DNA of 34,565 bases from positions 1-34,565 of the forward strand of contig CAYNSX010000028.1 of the NCBI GenBank assembly GCA_964400165.1. Reading direction: 5' to 3'. Every line of letters starts with the position of its first letter. The first letter of the stretch is position 1. The translations under genes and the position numbers were made by a program. This DNA comes from CAYNSX01 sp964400165 (GTDB lineage Bacteria > Armatimonadota > Hebobacteria > CAYNSX01). Below the pieces are notes generated by a model. It did no database searches. It was not told the DNA's origin and saw only the letters and a program-made list of their open reading frames with translations. This document shows, one piece after another, positions 1 to 9,342 of this stretch.

Positions 1-1829
1 CGACGACGCAAGTGACCGACTTCCGCACCGGGCCGAAGCCGCCGGAGCCGGGCACCGAAGTGCCGCCGCGAACCGAGCAAGAGCGGTACTTGAAGGCGCA
101 ACAGTTGGACTTGTTCGCCTACCTGCGCTACCGGAAACAGTTGCGCGACCGCGATGTGGAACTGGCGAAGCAGCGGCGGAAGGTGACGGCGGCGCCGGAG
201 CCGATGTATGTGCCCGATGGCAAGCGCGTCGAGACGATGTGGCTGTCGCCCGATGCGTCGTTTGTCGTCTTCACGCTGGTGACGCCTCCGACGAACGCGC
301 GCAGCACGGTGGTGCCGCAATATGTGACCGAGAGCGGCTTCACCGAGACGCCGCCCTCGCGGGAGAAAGTGGGCGCGCCGCTGGAGAAGTACGAACTCGG
401 TGTCTATCGCACCCGCGACGGGAATGTGACGATGCCGGCGCTGCTCGGCGACACGCCCGAGATGCTGCTGCAAGGGCTGGAGCCGGTCTGGTCGCACGAC
501 GGCACGCGCTGCCTGCTCCAAACGGTGGCAATGGACTACAAGACCGCCTGGCTGCTCGGTCTCGATGCGGAGAAGAGTGTGCTCCAAGTGGTGCACGAGT
601 ACCGCGATTCGGCGTGGGTGGACGGGCCGGCTTCGGACACCGCGGGCTGGCTGCCGGATGATTCGCGGGTGTACTTCGTGTGCGAGGCGGACGGCTGGTC
701 GCACCTGTACACGATCGAAGTCGATGGGCGGTTCCGCAAGCAACTGACGCAGGGGCCGTGGGAAGTGCAGGATGTGCGATTGGCGGCGGACGGGAAGTCG
801 TGGTGGTTGGTGGCGAACAAGGATTCACTCGTGTCGCAGGATGTCTACCGGATGCCGCTGGAGGGCGGGCCGCTGACGCGGCTGACGGGCGGCATTCGGG
901 GCGGCGCGCAGTTTCTGCCGTCGCCCGACGAGCACACGCTGGCGTGCCTGACCTCGACGCCGAGCACGCCGTTCGATGTCACGCTGATTCCGCTCGACGG
1001 CGGCGCGCCGCGCAAGGTCACGAACCAGATGACGGACGAGTATCGCAAGTTCGCGCTGCAAGACCCGAAGGTGGTGCAGATCCCCGACGGGCACGGCGGC
1101 ATCGTCTATGGCCACCTGTGGGCGCCGACGCAGCCGGCGTCCGGGCGGCCCGCGATCGTGCATGTGCACGGCGCGGGCTACTTGCAGGAAGTGACCGACC
1201 GCTGGCTCGGCACCTGGGTGCTGGAGGCGAACTATTTCGCGCAGCGGGGCTACTTCTACCTCGATGTCGACTACCTGGGCAGCGCCGGCTACGGGCGTGC
1301 GTGCCGCACCGCGGTCTATCGCTCGATGGGCGGCGCCGACAGCGACTCAGCGGTCAGCGCCGCGAAATGGCTGGTGGACACGCAGCGCGTCGACCCGAAG
1401 CGCATCGGGATTTACGGTCGCTCATACGGCGGGTTCCTGACGGAAATCACGCTCTTCAAGCACCCAGGCGTGTTCGCGGCGGGGGTGGCGCAGGTGCCGG
1501 TTTCCGACTGGGCGCACTACAATCACTGGTACACCTCGCGCATTCTCAACCTGCCCTACACCGACGATGAGGCCTACAAGTTCAGTTCGCCGATTTACTG
1601 GGCGCACCAGCTGGCCGACCGCCTGCTCATCGTCGACGGGCTGGTGGATTCGAATGTCCACTCGCAGGACAACTGGCGGCTTATCCAGCGGCTGATCGAG
1701 GCGCACAAGACCGGCTGGGATATGATTTTCTATCCGATCGAAGACCACCCGTTGAGCGAAGAGGATACGCGGCGGGATATGTTCTATCGGATGACGCAAC
1801 TGTTCGACGAAGTGCTGAAGGGCAACTAG
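1..1829 (+). CDS. S9-family prolyl oligopeptidase/dipeptidyl-peptidase-IV-like serine peptidase, 5' end missing
   Basis: This is the C-terminal ~600 residues of an S9 peptidase; the reading frame is open to the left edge (Gln-Val-Thr-Asp-Phe, as in the next gene), so the GTG at 12 is an internal valine and not a start. The N-terminal part is a TolB/DPP-IV-type beta-propeller and the last ~260 residues are the alpha/beta-hydrolase domain. The nucleophile Ser is in GRSYGG (codon at 1422), the Asp in GLVDSNVH (codon at 1647) and the His in EDHPL (codon at 1746), so the triad is complete, although the usual Gly after the His is Pro. The family cleaves peptides after proline or related residues, usually outside the cytoplasm. 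It is a tandem paralogue of the next gene, 33 bp downstream, and probably co-transcribed with it. Confidence 0.9.
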   Translation, partial: TTQVTDFRTGPKPPEPGTEVPPRTEQERYLKAQQLDLFAYLRYRKQLRDRDVELAKQRRKVTAAPEPMYVPDGKRVETMWLSPDASFVVFTLVTPPTNARSTVVPQYVTESGFTETPPSREKVGAPLEKYELGVYRTRDGNVTMPALLGDTPEMLLQGLEPVWSHDGTRCLLQTVAMDYKTAWLLGLDAEKSVLQVVHEYRDSAWVDGPASDTAGWLPDDSRVYFVCEADGWSHLYTIEVDGRFRKQLTQGPWEVQDVRLAADGKSWWLVANKDSLVSQDVYRMPLEGGPLTRLTGGIRGGAQFLPSPDEHTLACLTSTPSTPFDVTLIPLDGGAPRKVTNQMTDEYRKFALQDPKVVQIPDGHGGIVYGHLWAPTQPASGRPAIVHVHGAGYLQEVTDRWLGTWVLEANYFAQRGYFYLDVDYLGSAGYGRACRTAVYRSMGGADSDSAVSAAKWLVDTQRVDPKRIGIYGRSYGGFLTEITLFKHPGVFAAGVAQVPVSDWAHYNHWYTSRILNLPYTDDEAYKFSSPIYWAHQLADRLLIVDGLVDSNVHSQDNWRLIQRLIEAHKTGWDMIFYPIEDHPLSEEDTRRDMFYRMTQLFDEVLKGN

Positions 1830-1862
1830 GCGAAAGTCATGCACCTCCGTGGAGAGAACACT

Positions 1863-4217
1863 ATGCGACGCGCACTGATCTTATCTCTGGTTCTGCTGGC
1901 GGCGGCGCGGCTGGCAAGCGCGACGCCCACGCAGATTGACCTCGATGACCTGTCCCGCGACGCCCGCTGGATCGCGCGGGGCGTGACGGTCAGTTACTGG
2001 TCGGACGACGGCAAGACGCTGTACTTCACCATCCAGGGGAAGACGCGCCTCGATGTGGCGGAGCGATGGGCGGTCGACCGCGACGGCAGCAACCTGCGGC
2101 AGATTTCGCAGGAGGACCAGTGGAAAGCGATGCCGTCTGCGTTCGGCGCGTTCGGGGTCGGGTGGTACGAACTCGGGCGGACGCTGTCGCCCGACCGCAA
2201 GTCCCGCCTCGCCATCAAGGACGGCGACCTGTATCGCATCGACCTGGCGACGGGGAAGACGCTGCGACTCATCGACGCGACGCAAGGTGTCTCGAACGCC
2301 GAGTTCGTGCTCGACGGAAAAGCGGTGGCGTTCCAGCAAGGGATGAACCTCTTCGTCCTCGACCTGACCGACGCGTCGCTGCGGCAAGTGACCGACTTCC
2401 GCACCGGCCAGAAGCCAAAGGAGCCGGGCGCGGAAGACCCGCCCAAAACCGACCAGGAGAAGTACCTGAAGCAGCAGCAACTGGAACTGTTCGAGTACCT
2501 GCGCGTGCAGAAGGAACTGCGCGACCGCGCCGCGGCCCGGGAGAAAGAGCGCCGCAAGGTGCTGGCGCAGCCGGAGGCGTTCTACATTCCCGACGGCAAG
2601 CAGATTGACTCGGTCTGGCTGTCACCGGATACGAAGTACGCGTTCTTCGTCCTCGAGACGCCGGCGAAGGATGTGCGCGACGCCATCATCCCGCGGCTCA
2701 TCACGGAGTCCGGGTTTATGGAAGCGCCGGCCACCCGGCCCAAGGTCGGCCACCCGCTAAGCAAGTTTGAGTTCGCCATCTATCAAACGAGCGACGGCAA
2801 GGTGACCTATCCGAAGTTCGTCGAAGACACGCAGCCGCTCGACTTCGCGCCGTTCGCCGGCATCCTTGACCCGCAGTGGTCGCGCGACGGCACGCGCTGC
2901 TTCATCACCACCGTCTCGCAAGACTACAAGACGCGCCGCATTCTCGGCGTCAACTTCGAGAAGGGCACCCTGCACCTGATCGACGAACTGCGCGACCCGG
3001 CCTGGGTGGACGGGCCGGTGTGGGACAAGACCGGCTGGATGCCCGATGACCAGCGCGTCTACTTCATCAGCGAGGCCGACGGCTGGGCGCACCTGTACAC
3101 CGTCGAATTCGACGGGCGCTTCCGCAAGCAACTCACCGCCGGCCGGTGGGAAGTGCGCGATGTGCGGCTGGCGCACGACGGCAAATCGTGGCTGCTGGTG
3201 ACGAGCAAGGAGGGGCCGGAACGGGACAATGTCTACCGGATGCCGATCGACGGCGGCGCTCTGACCTTGCTGACGGGCAAGGTCAACGGCGCCGGTCAAT
3301 TCCTCCCCTCGCCCGAAGAGACAGTGATGGCCTGCGTCACCTCGACCTGGACGACGCCCTACGACCTGGCGCTCGTGCCGCTCGACGGCGCCGGCGCGCC
3401 GAAGGTCGTCACCAGCCAGGCGACGGAGGAGTTCAAGAAGTATCAACTGGTGACACCGCAGTTGGTGAAGACGCCCGACGGCCACGGCGGCGAGGTGTAC
3501 GGCCTGCTGTGGGCGCCGGCGACGCCTGACCCGAAGCGCCCGGCGGTCATCTATGTGCACGGCGCCGGTTACGCGCAGCAGGTGACGAACCGCTGGCAGG
3601 GCGGCTTGGCGCTGGCGGGGACTTATTACGCGCAGCGCGGTTACTACTACATCAGTCTCGACTATCTGGGCAGCGCGGGCTATGGCCGCGACTGCCGCGC
3701 CGCCATCTATCGCAATATGGGCGGCGCCGATGTCGACTCGACCGCGGCGGCGGCGCAGTGGCTCGTAGACACCTATCGCGTCGACGCCAAGCGCATCGGC
3801 ATCTACGGCGGCTCCTACGGCGGGTTCCTGACGGAGATGTGCCTGTTCAAGCGGCCGGGCACTTTCGCGGCGGGGGCGGCGATCGTGCCGGTCTCCGACT
3901 GGGCACACTACAACCATTGGTATACCTCGCGCATCCTGAACCTGCCCTATACAGACGATGAGGCCTACCGGCAGAGTTCGCCCATCTATTACGCGGACAA
4001 GCTGCAAGACCGCCTGCTGATTATGGGCGGGCTGGTGGATGACAATGTCCACTTGCAGGACTCGTGGCGGCTGATGGAACGGCTGATCGAACTGAAGAAG
4101 ACCGGCTGGGACATCATCATCTACCCAATCGAAGGGCATGGGTTCGTCGAAGAATACTCACGCTGGGACTACCAGTATCGCCTGACCAGGTTCTTCGACG
4201 AGGTGCTGAAGCGCTGA
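1863..4217 (+). CDS. Exported S9-family prolyl oligopeptidase/DPP-IV-like peptidase
   Basis: 784 residues. I start at ATG 1863 instead of the in-frame ATG at 1839 because GGAGAG lies 6 bp upstream and the product then begins with a clean signal peptide (MRRALILSLVLLAAARLASA). Residues ~30-480 form a WD40-like/DPP-IV beta-propeller and ~520-784 the hydrolase. The triad is Ser651 (GGSYGG), Asp726 (GLVDDNVH) and His759 (EGHGF), all intact. The expected role is hydrolysis of oligopeptides in the periplasm or outside the cell. It is a close paralogue of the upstream gene, with long identical blocks around the active site (for example the DWAHYNHWYTSRILNLPYTDD region), which points to tandem duplication. 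The corA-like gene follows after 1 bp. Confidence 0.93.
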   Translation: MRRALILSLVLLAAARLASATPTQIDLDDLSRDARWIARGVTVSYWSDDGKTLYFTIQGKTRLDVAERWAVDRDGSNLRQISQEDQWKAMPSAFGAFGVGWYELGRTLSPDRKSRLAIKDGDLYRIDLATGKTLRLIDATQGVSNAEFVLDGKAVAFQQGMNLFVLDLTDASLRQVTDFRTGQKPKEPGAEDPPKTDQEKYLKQQQLELFEYLRVQKELRDRAAAREKERRKVLAQPEAFYIPDGKQIDSVWLSPDTKYAFFVLETPAKDVRDAIIPRLITESGFMEAPATRPKVGHPLSKFEFAIYQTSDGKVTYPKFVEDTQPLDFAPFAGILDPQWSRDGTRCFITTVSQDYKTRRILGVNFEKGTLHLIDELRDPAWVDGPVWDKTGWMPDDQRVYFISEADGWAHLYTVEFDGRFRKQLTAGRWEVRDVRLAHDGKSWLLVTSKEGPERDNVYRMPIDGGALTLLTGKVNGAGQFLPSPEETVMACVTSTWTTPYDLALVPLDGAGAPKVVTSQATEEFKKYQLVTPQLVKTPDGHGGEVYGLLWAPATPDPKRPAVIYVHGAGYAQQVTNRWQGGLALAGTYYAQRGYYYISLDYLGSAGYGRDCRAAIYRNMGGADVDSTAAAAQWLVDTYRVDAKRIGIYGGSYGGFLTEMCLFKRPGTFAAGAAIVPVSDWAHYNHWYTSRILNLPYTDDEAYRQSSPIYYADKLQDRLLIMGGLVDDNVHLQDSWRLMERLIELKKTGWDIIIYPIEGHGFVEEYSRWDYQYRLTRFFDEVLKR

Positions 4218-4218
4218 C

Positions 4219-5292
4219 ATGATCAGCGACCTGACCGCCCGCCTGTTCCGCAAACGCCGGCCGCCGCCCGGGGCGTCGCCGGGCACGCTGGTGATGCCGG
4301 AGGCGGCGCCGCGCCCGACGATTCGCATCATGGACTACGGGCCCGACTCCTTCGAAGAGAAGGAACTGGGCAGCCCTGCCGAGATCCGGCCCTATCTCGA
4401 TGACAAGACCGTCACCTGGGTGGATGTCGAGGGCCTGGGCGACGAGCAGGTGCTGCGTGAGATCGGCGACATCTTCGGATTGCACCCGCTGGCGCTCGAG
4501 GATGTCGTCCATGTCCCCCAGCGGCCGAAGATGGAGTCGTACGAGACGCACGAGTTCATCGTCACGCAGATGGTGATGCTGGCAGACGGCCGGACGATGG
4601 AGACGGAGCAGGTCAGTCTCTTCCTCGGGCGCAATTTCGTGCTCACCTTCCAGGAGCGGCCCGGCGACTGCTTCGACCCGGTGCGGGACCGCATCCGCCG
4701 CGGCAAGGGCGTGAGCCGCAAACGCGGGCCGGATTACCTCGCCTACGCGCTGCTCGACGCCATCATCGACAACTACTTTCCGGCGCTCGAGGTGTTCGGC
4801 GAGCGCATCGAGGCGCTGGAAGACCAGGTGGTGGCGAATCCGTCCCTGAAGACCATTCACGGCATCTACGAAGTGAAGCGCGACCTGCTGGCGCTGCGGC
4901 GCTGCATCTGGCCGCAACGCGACGCCATCGGCAGTCTGCTGCGTTCCGAGTCGGAACTCATCTCGCCGCCGGTCCGCATCTATCTGCGCGACTGCCACGA
5001 CCACGCCTTCCAGATGATGGATGTGGTGGAAACTTACCGTGAACTGGCAATGGGATTGGTGGATGTCTATCTGTCGAGCGTGAGCAACCGGCTAAACGAA
5101 GTGATGAAACTCCTCACCATCATGTCGACCATTTTCATTCCGCTCACCTTCATCGCCGGCGTCTATGGGATGAATTTCGCCTTCATGCCGGAACTGCACT
5201 GGCGGTGGGCCTATCCGGCGGTGCTGGGCGTGATGGCGGCGGCGACGCTGGGGATGCTCGTGTATTTCAAGCGGCGGGGGTGGCTGGATTAG
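4219..5292 (+). CDS. corA: CorA-family magnesium/cobalt transporter
   Basis: 357 residues. The family signature YGMN is at residues 316-319, at the end of the first of two C-terminal membrane helices (~297-317 and ~325-350), and the chain ends with the short basic cytoplasmic tail typical of CorA (KRRGWLD). The N-terminal ~290 residues are the cytoplasmic funnel domain with long helices. CorA proteins are pentameric channels for Mg2+ (also Co2+/Ni2+) in the inner membrane. The start codon ATG lies 1 bp after the stop of the S9 peptidase, so translation is probably coupled, though no functional link with the peptidases is obvious. Magnesium specificity is inferred from the family. Confidence 0.93.
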   Translation: MISDLTARLFRKRRPPPGASPGTLVMPEAAPRPTIRIMDYGPDSFEEKELGSPAEIRPYLDDKTVTWVDVEGLGDEQVLREIGDIFGLHPLALEDVVHVPQRPKMESYETHEFIVTQMVMLADGRTMETEQVSLFLGRNFVLTFQERPGDCFDPVRDRIRRGKGVSRKRGPDYLAYALLDAIIDNYFPALEVFGERIEALEDQVVANPSLKTIHGIYEVKRDLLALRRCIWPQRDAIGSLLRSESELISPPVRIYLRDCHDHAFQMMDVVETYRELAMGLVDVYLSSVSNRLNEVMKLLTIMSTIFIPLTFIAGVYGMNFAFMPELHWRWAYPAVLGVMAAATLGMLVYFKRRGWLD

Positions 5293-5298
5293 TCAAAG

Positions 5299-5374
5299 AC
5301 GTGTCACGGGAATCGTGTCAAGTGTCGGGGGAGACTCCGTAACACGTCACACATGACACGTGACACCTGACACC
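5299..5374. repeat. Inverted array of 7-bp TGACACC/GGTGTCA-type repeats between convergent genes
   Basis: Three tandem copies TGACACG, TGACACC, TGACACC occupy 5354-5374. Inverted copies (CGTGTCA) are at 5300-5306 and 5314-5320. GTGTCACG at 5301-5308 can pair with CGTGACAC at 5359-5366, and CGTGTCA 5314-5320 with TGACACG 5354-5360. The array fills the 92-bp space between the convergent corA-like gene and the glycosyltransferase gene. It could be a bidirectional terminator or a protein-binding array. There is no T-tract, so a plain intrinsic terminator is not clear. It holds three of the only five ACGT sites that I found outside the island. Confidence 0.6.
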
Positions 5375-5384
5375 AGAGCATCCG

Positions 5385-6284
5385 TTACGGTTGGTCGGTG
5401 GGGAGGGAAGTGTGTACGGCGGGCGGTGCAGAACGGCCCGACCAGCGCAGTGTCCCGAATTCCGAGAACTGCTCGCGAGTCGGCAGCGGCGTCACCGGCG
5501 CCGAGCGCTTGCGGGCGGGCGACCGGAACTGCCGCCAGCGCAAGCGAATAGGCGCGGCCAGAGAGTCGCGCAGCACCTTCCCGCTGACCTTCGAGGCGCC
5601 GAGGCGGCGGTCGGCGAAAACGATGGGCGACTCACGCACCGTCCAGCCCGCCCAGTGCGCGCGCAGCAGCAATTCCACCAGGAACGCGTATTGGTTGCTG
5701 ACGATGTCGTGGGCCAGGATGTCCTGCAGGACATACCGGCGATAGACGCGGTAGCCGCTGGTGCAGTCGCCGGTGGTGATGCCGGTGATGCCGCGCACAT
5801 AGGCGTTGGCCAGGCGGCTCAAGACGATGCGGCGCAGCGGCCAGTCGAGGATGCGCCCACCCGGGCAGTAGCGCGAGCCGATGACGACATCGGCGTCGCG
5901 CGCCGCGGCGAGCAACGCGGGCAGGCGCGCCGGGTCGTGCGAGAAATCGGCGTCTATCGTGGCGATCGGGTCGGCGCCGCGGGCCAGCGCCCAGCCCAGC
6001 CCTTCGAGCGAGGCGCGGCCATAGCCGCGCGCGCCCTGGCGCACCACGATGTGCAGCTGGTCGTCCTCACGCGCCAGGCGTCGCGCGACGGCGGCGGTGC
6101 CGTCGGGCGACTGGTCGTCGACCACGAGAATCTGTGTGCCGGGCGCGTGCATGCGGATGCTCTGCAGCAACGCCGCGATATTCTCGGCTTCGTTGTAAGT
6201 GGGGATGACGACGCACGCCGAGTCGGCGACCGCCATCGGCGGCCGCAGGACACTGACGCTCGGCGCCCACTGCGGGGAGATCAT
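5385..6284 (-). CDS. Polyprenol-phosphate mannosyl/glucosyltransferase-like family 2 glycosyltransferase (DPM1-like)
   Basis: 299 residues, GT-A fold. Motifs: VVIPTYNEAENI (25-36), the nucleotide-binding VDDQSPDGT (55-63), the acidic DADFSHDP (111-118) that binds metal and sugar nucleotide, and GSRYCPGG. The block around DADFSHDP is diagnostic for dolichol/polyprenol-phosphate mannose synthases. No membrane helix follows the catalytic domain; a ~40-residue polar tail does. Start: ATG at 6284 overlaps the upstream stop as ATGA, which fixes it against the internal ATG at Met17. The product would make a lipid-linked sugar donor on the cytoplasmic side, exactly the substrate that GT-C enzymes such as the two upstream membrane proteins use. 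It is the last gene of the Tad operon. Confidence 0.88.
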   Translation of the reverse strand: MISPQWAPSVSVLRPPMAVADSACVVIPTYNEAENIAALLQSIRMHAPGTQILVVDDQSPDGTAAVARRLAREDDQLHIVVRQGARGYGRASLEGLGWALARGADPIATIDADFSHDPARLPALLAAARDADVVIGSRYCPGGRILDWPLRRIVLSRLANAYVRGITGITTGDCTSGYRVYRRYVLQDILAHDIVSNQYAFLVELLLRAHWAGWTVRESPIVFADRRLGASKVSGKVLRDSLAAPIRLRWRQFRSPARKRSAPVTPLPTREQFSEFGTLRWSGRSAPPAVHTSLPTDQP

Positions 6285-7774
6285 CCGACCGCTTCCGACG
6301 CCGCCGCCGGGCCGGGCGCGGTCACGACCGCCGCTGCCGACTCCAGAACGGGGACGCTTGCGCCGCGGTAGGCCGCGCGGAGCAGCAACCCGCCCAGCAC
6401 GAGCACGCCCGCCACCAGCGGCAGCAGCGAGAGGGCAAAGTGCACATGCGGCCAGAAGCGCGGCAGGAAGACCATCATGTAACTCAAGGTGTCTCCGTGA
6501 ATGAGGCGGACGAGCACCGCGTCCACCAGCGGGAATGCCAGGTGTTCTTCCACACCGTCGGGGCGCGTCGCGGCCATCGCATAGCCGAGCAGGAGCGAGG
6601 CGCCGACCAGCGACATCGAGAGCGTGCGCCAGCGGCGGATGGCTTCGGCGACCGGCCAGGCCAGGAATGGCAGCGCAGGCACCAGCAGCCGCGGCCCGAT
6701 GGCGGCGCCGCCCCACCACATGTAATACGAGGCGTTGAACAGGAGGAAGCCGGTGACCACCAGCGCGCTCACCATCAATTCCGGTCGCATCGCGCCCCGG
6801 CGCCAGAGGGCGACCGCGCCCGGGACCGCGACGAGCAGAAACGGCGAATAGACGAAGAGGCCGCGGTAGCCGCCGAAGAGGAGCGCGGCGGCGGACTTCA
6901 GACTTGGCGGCCAGGTGACGCCGAACAGCCCCTGCCCCATTCCGGCGGCAAAGGCGGTCTCCGACTCGTGGCCGTAGCCGATGCTGAACGGGTGTCCGAA
7001 CGCGAGGGTGTTATAGAGCAGCAGCGGCGCGGCGCCGGGAACGAGGCCGAGGCCGAACGCGGTGAGACGCTTGGCGCGCTGCGCCATCGAGCCGCCCAGC
7101 GCCAGCGCCACATAGGCGAGCAACGCCAGGACGACCAGGCCGTTCGTGTACTCGACGACCACCCCCCACCCCGCCAGCAGCCCGGCGCCGAAGAGCGCCA
7201 CCGCCGGCCAGCGCAAGCGCCCGCGTTTCACCAGGTAGGCGATGAGGAACGGAATGAACCCGAGCACGGCGGCGAGTTGATGGCCGAACACGATGGTGGC
7301 GTAGGGATAGGCGAGCGAGCCAAGCGCGTAGGCGAGCGTCGCCCAGAGGCGCACCGTCAGGGAGAAGCCGAGCAGCGTCAGGAAATGCATCAACAGGAGC
7401 GCGAGAATGACGGTGGGCAGCGTGTTCCACCAGAAATTGATTTGATGCGTGGCGACGCGTTGCAATTCGTCCGACGAGAGGCCGGAGCCGATGGTGCGCT
7501 TCAGCGCCGCGTACACGGGCACGCCGGCGAGCGAGAGGCCGGGGGCCTTGTCGCTGTAGTAGTGGCCGTCTCGGAAGGCGATATCGCGGGTGGTGCCGGC
7601 GTACTTGTCGATGCGGACCGTGCCGTCGTCCACGATCGACCAGACCAACGCCAGGCGGCTGTTGGAATTCCAATTTTGCCCGGGATCGAAGTAATAGCCG
7701 TAGGACAGCAAGAGCAGCGCGAACAGGAAGAGGTTCACGCGGCGGGCGCGCAGGGCGGCAGCGGGCTGCTTCAT
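6281..7774 (-). CDS. Polytopic membrane protein, GT-C/glycosyltransferase-39-like
   Basis: 497 residues with about ten predicted membrane helices, starting with one at ~14-28. After the first helix comes a polar loop with SRLALVWSIVDDGT, then DGTVRIDKY and DGHYYSDKAPGLSL, a conserved pattern of bacterial membrane proteins annotated as glycosyltransferase family 39/PMT-like; acidic residues in this first loop are the usual catalytic site of GT-C enzymes. The inferred role is transfer of a sugar from a polyprenyl-phosphate carrier to an acceptor outside the membrane. It is coupled on both sides by 4-bp overlaps (ATGA at 7774 with the upstream gene and at 6284 with the DPM1-like gene). The acceptor is unknown; pilin or an S-layer protein would fit. 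Confidence 0.75.
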   Translation of the reverse strand: MKQPAAALRARRVNLFLFALLLLSYGYYFDPGQNWNSNSRLALVWSIVDDGTVRIDKYAGTTRDIAFRDGHYYSDKAPGLSLAGVPVYAALKRTIGSGLSSDELQRVATHQINFWWNTLPTVILALLLMHFLTLLGFSLTVRLWATLAYALGSLAYPYATIVFGHQLAAVLGFIPFLIAYLVKRGRLRWPAVALFGAGLLAGWGVVVEYTNGLVVLALLAYVALALGGSMAQRAKRLTAFGLGLVPGAAPLLLYNTLAFGHPFSIGYGHESETAFAAGMGQGLFGVTWPPSLKSAAALLFGGYRGLFVYSPFLLVAVPGAVALWRRGAMRPELMVSALVVTGFLLFNASYYMWWGGAAIGPRLLVPALPFLAWPVAEAIRRWRTLSMSLVGASLLLGYAMAATRPDGVEEHLAFPLVDAVLVRLIHGDTLSYMMVFLPRFWPHVHFALSLLPLVAGVLVLGGLLLRAAYRGASVPVLESAAAVVTAPGPAAASEAVG

Positions 7775-9336
7775 TGCAACCGCCCCGGGAGCATCGGCGC
7801 GGCGCCGGCGCGGCGGAAGATGCTGGCGGCGCCGTCGTGATAGACCTCATCCCAGCCCGGGGTCTTGCGGAGCATCGCGGCGAGCGGCCAGTCCTTGTGC
7901 CAGACCACGGTGTCGATGTTCCACTTGTCGAGCACCGCTTCCCAACCGGTCTGCACGCGCGAGGTCTTCATGTAGTCGTCCATGATGTCAGCGCCATACA
8001 TATCGGCGCGGCCGTCGATGAAGACGCGGTGCAGCGGATAGAGCCGGTAAATGAGGAACCCGCCCCAGGCGTAGTCGTTGAACATCCGCATTGGCTCAGG
8101 ATACAACTGAACGAATTCAGCGGCGCGCTCGGGATACGAATCGGCGCGCCCGACGGCGGCCCAAGTCGTGTTGCGGGGCATTTGGCCCGCCACCCAGAGC
8201 AGCGGAAAGACGGCGAGCAGCAAATTGATGGCTTGCAAGACCGGCAGGCGCCGCGGCGGCGCCGCCGGCGCGGCGAAGAGCAGCCCGCGGTCTTGCCGCC
8301 AGGCGGCGCTGATGGCGGAGAGTTGCAACGCCAGCGTCGGCGCCGCGACGATGGCGAAGAGCGGAATGTGACGGATTGCGGTCAGCGACAGATAGCCAAA
8401 CCCGATAACGAGCAGCACCTCCGGCAACGACAGGCGGCGCACGCCCGTCGCCAGCAGTCCCATCAGCCCCAGCAGCAGCAACAGAAACGGCAGCATATTC
8501 TGCTGGTGGAAATCCGGCGAGAACCACTCGGTGATGTAATCCGCGTGATAGGACGAACCCGCGTATTGCAGCGGGTATTCCCAGAGGCGCCAGCCCCACG
8601 GATTGAGGACGCTGACGCCGAGACAGCCGCCGACTGTGAACAGCAGCGCCCGGAGGCGACGCCAGGATGAACGGTCGCGCCGCAGCCCCCAGGTGATGCC
8701 CGCCGGCGCGGTCCAGGCGCCGAGGAGCAGGAACCCGGCGACGAAGCCGCCGTGCAGATTCACCCACAGCAGCATGACGAACGGCAGCGCCCACAGGCCG
8801 CGCTCGCCCTCGCGTTCGCATCGCCACAGGACGGTCAGGAAGATGGTTGCGAAGAGAAAGGTGAACAGCTGCGGCCGCGGCGTCCAGCCGACCATCGAAA
8901 CCAGGGCGGCGATGCCGGCGGTCAGAACGGCGATCGTGTGGCTGCCGGTCAGCCGCCGGAGCAATGCCAGCAGCACGGCGAACGCGGCGGTGAGCAGCAG
9001 CGCCTTGAGCAGTTGCACGCCGAGGAAACCGAAGGCGGAGTACGCGCCATAGTAGGTCAGGTCCGACAGCCACGAGTGGGCGATCCAGGCCTTGCCGGGC
9101 GCGGTGTAGGAAAACGGGTCGGCGTGCGGGACGGCGTGCGTCTCCGCGATCATCCGGCCGGTGCGCAGGTGCCACCACATATCGGGGTCGTCGAGGCGCA
9201 TCCCGACAGCCGTAGCGAAGACGATGCCGACGAGCAGATAGAGCGACAGCAGTTGCTTTGTCGTCGGCGCGGGGATGCTCACGATACGGCGGGACGCCGG
9301 CGCGGGCGCGGCGTCAGTGACAGCGGCGGGCGCCAC
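7771..9336 (-). CDS. Polytopic membrane protein with a C-terminal exported domain, GT-C-like
   Basis: 521 residues. Membrane helix near 28-46, then DPDMWWHLRTG (~51-61), DPFSYT and HSWLSDLTYY in the first external loop, about ten further helices, and a soluble C-terminal domain from ~385 with NDYAWGGFLIYRLYP and VFIDGRADMYG. I know this pattern from uncharacterised membrane proteins of the GT-C type; no biochemical function is established to my knowledge. The start is uncertain: GTG at 9336 lies 6 bp after the stop of the DUF192 gene, and a later GTG just before SIPAPTTKQ is also possible. It overlaps the next GT-C-like gene by 4 bp, which suggests that the two act together with the terminal DPM1-like enzyme. 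Confidence 0.7.
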   Translation of the reverse strand: MAPAAVTDAAPAPASRRIVSIPAPTTKQLLSLYLLVGIVFATAVGMRLDDPDMWWHLRTGRMIAETHAVPHADPFSYTAPGKAWIAHSWLSDLTYYGAYSAFGFLGVQLLKALLLTAAFAVLLALLRRLTGSHTIAVLTAGIAALVSMVGWTPRPQLFTFLFATIFLTVLWRCEREGERGLWALPFVMLLWVNLHGGFVAGFLLLGAWTAPAGITWGLRRDRSSWRRLRALLFTVGGCLGVSVLNPWGWRLWEYPLQYAGSSYHADYITEWFSPDFHQQNMLPFLLLLLGLMGLLATGVRRLSLPEVLLVIGFGYLSLTAIRHIPLFAIVAAPTLALQLSAISAAWRQDRGLLFAAPAAPPRRLPVLQAINLLLAVFPLLWVAGQMPRNTTWAAVGRADSYPERAAEFVQLYPEPMRMFNDYAWGGFLIYRLYPLHRVFIDGRADMYGADIMDDYMKTSRVQTGWEAVLDKWNIDTVVWHKDWPLAAMLRKTPGWDEVYHDGAASIFRRAGAAPMLPGRLQ

Positions 9337-9342
9337 CGCGGC

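Noticed and set aside
12..14. GTG as start of the first peptidase
   Set aside because: The paralogue shows that it is an internal Val; the frame is open to position 3.
5299..5374. CRISPR-like array
   Set aside because: Units are only 7 bp, partly inverted and without spacers; no cas genes are present.
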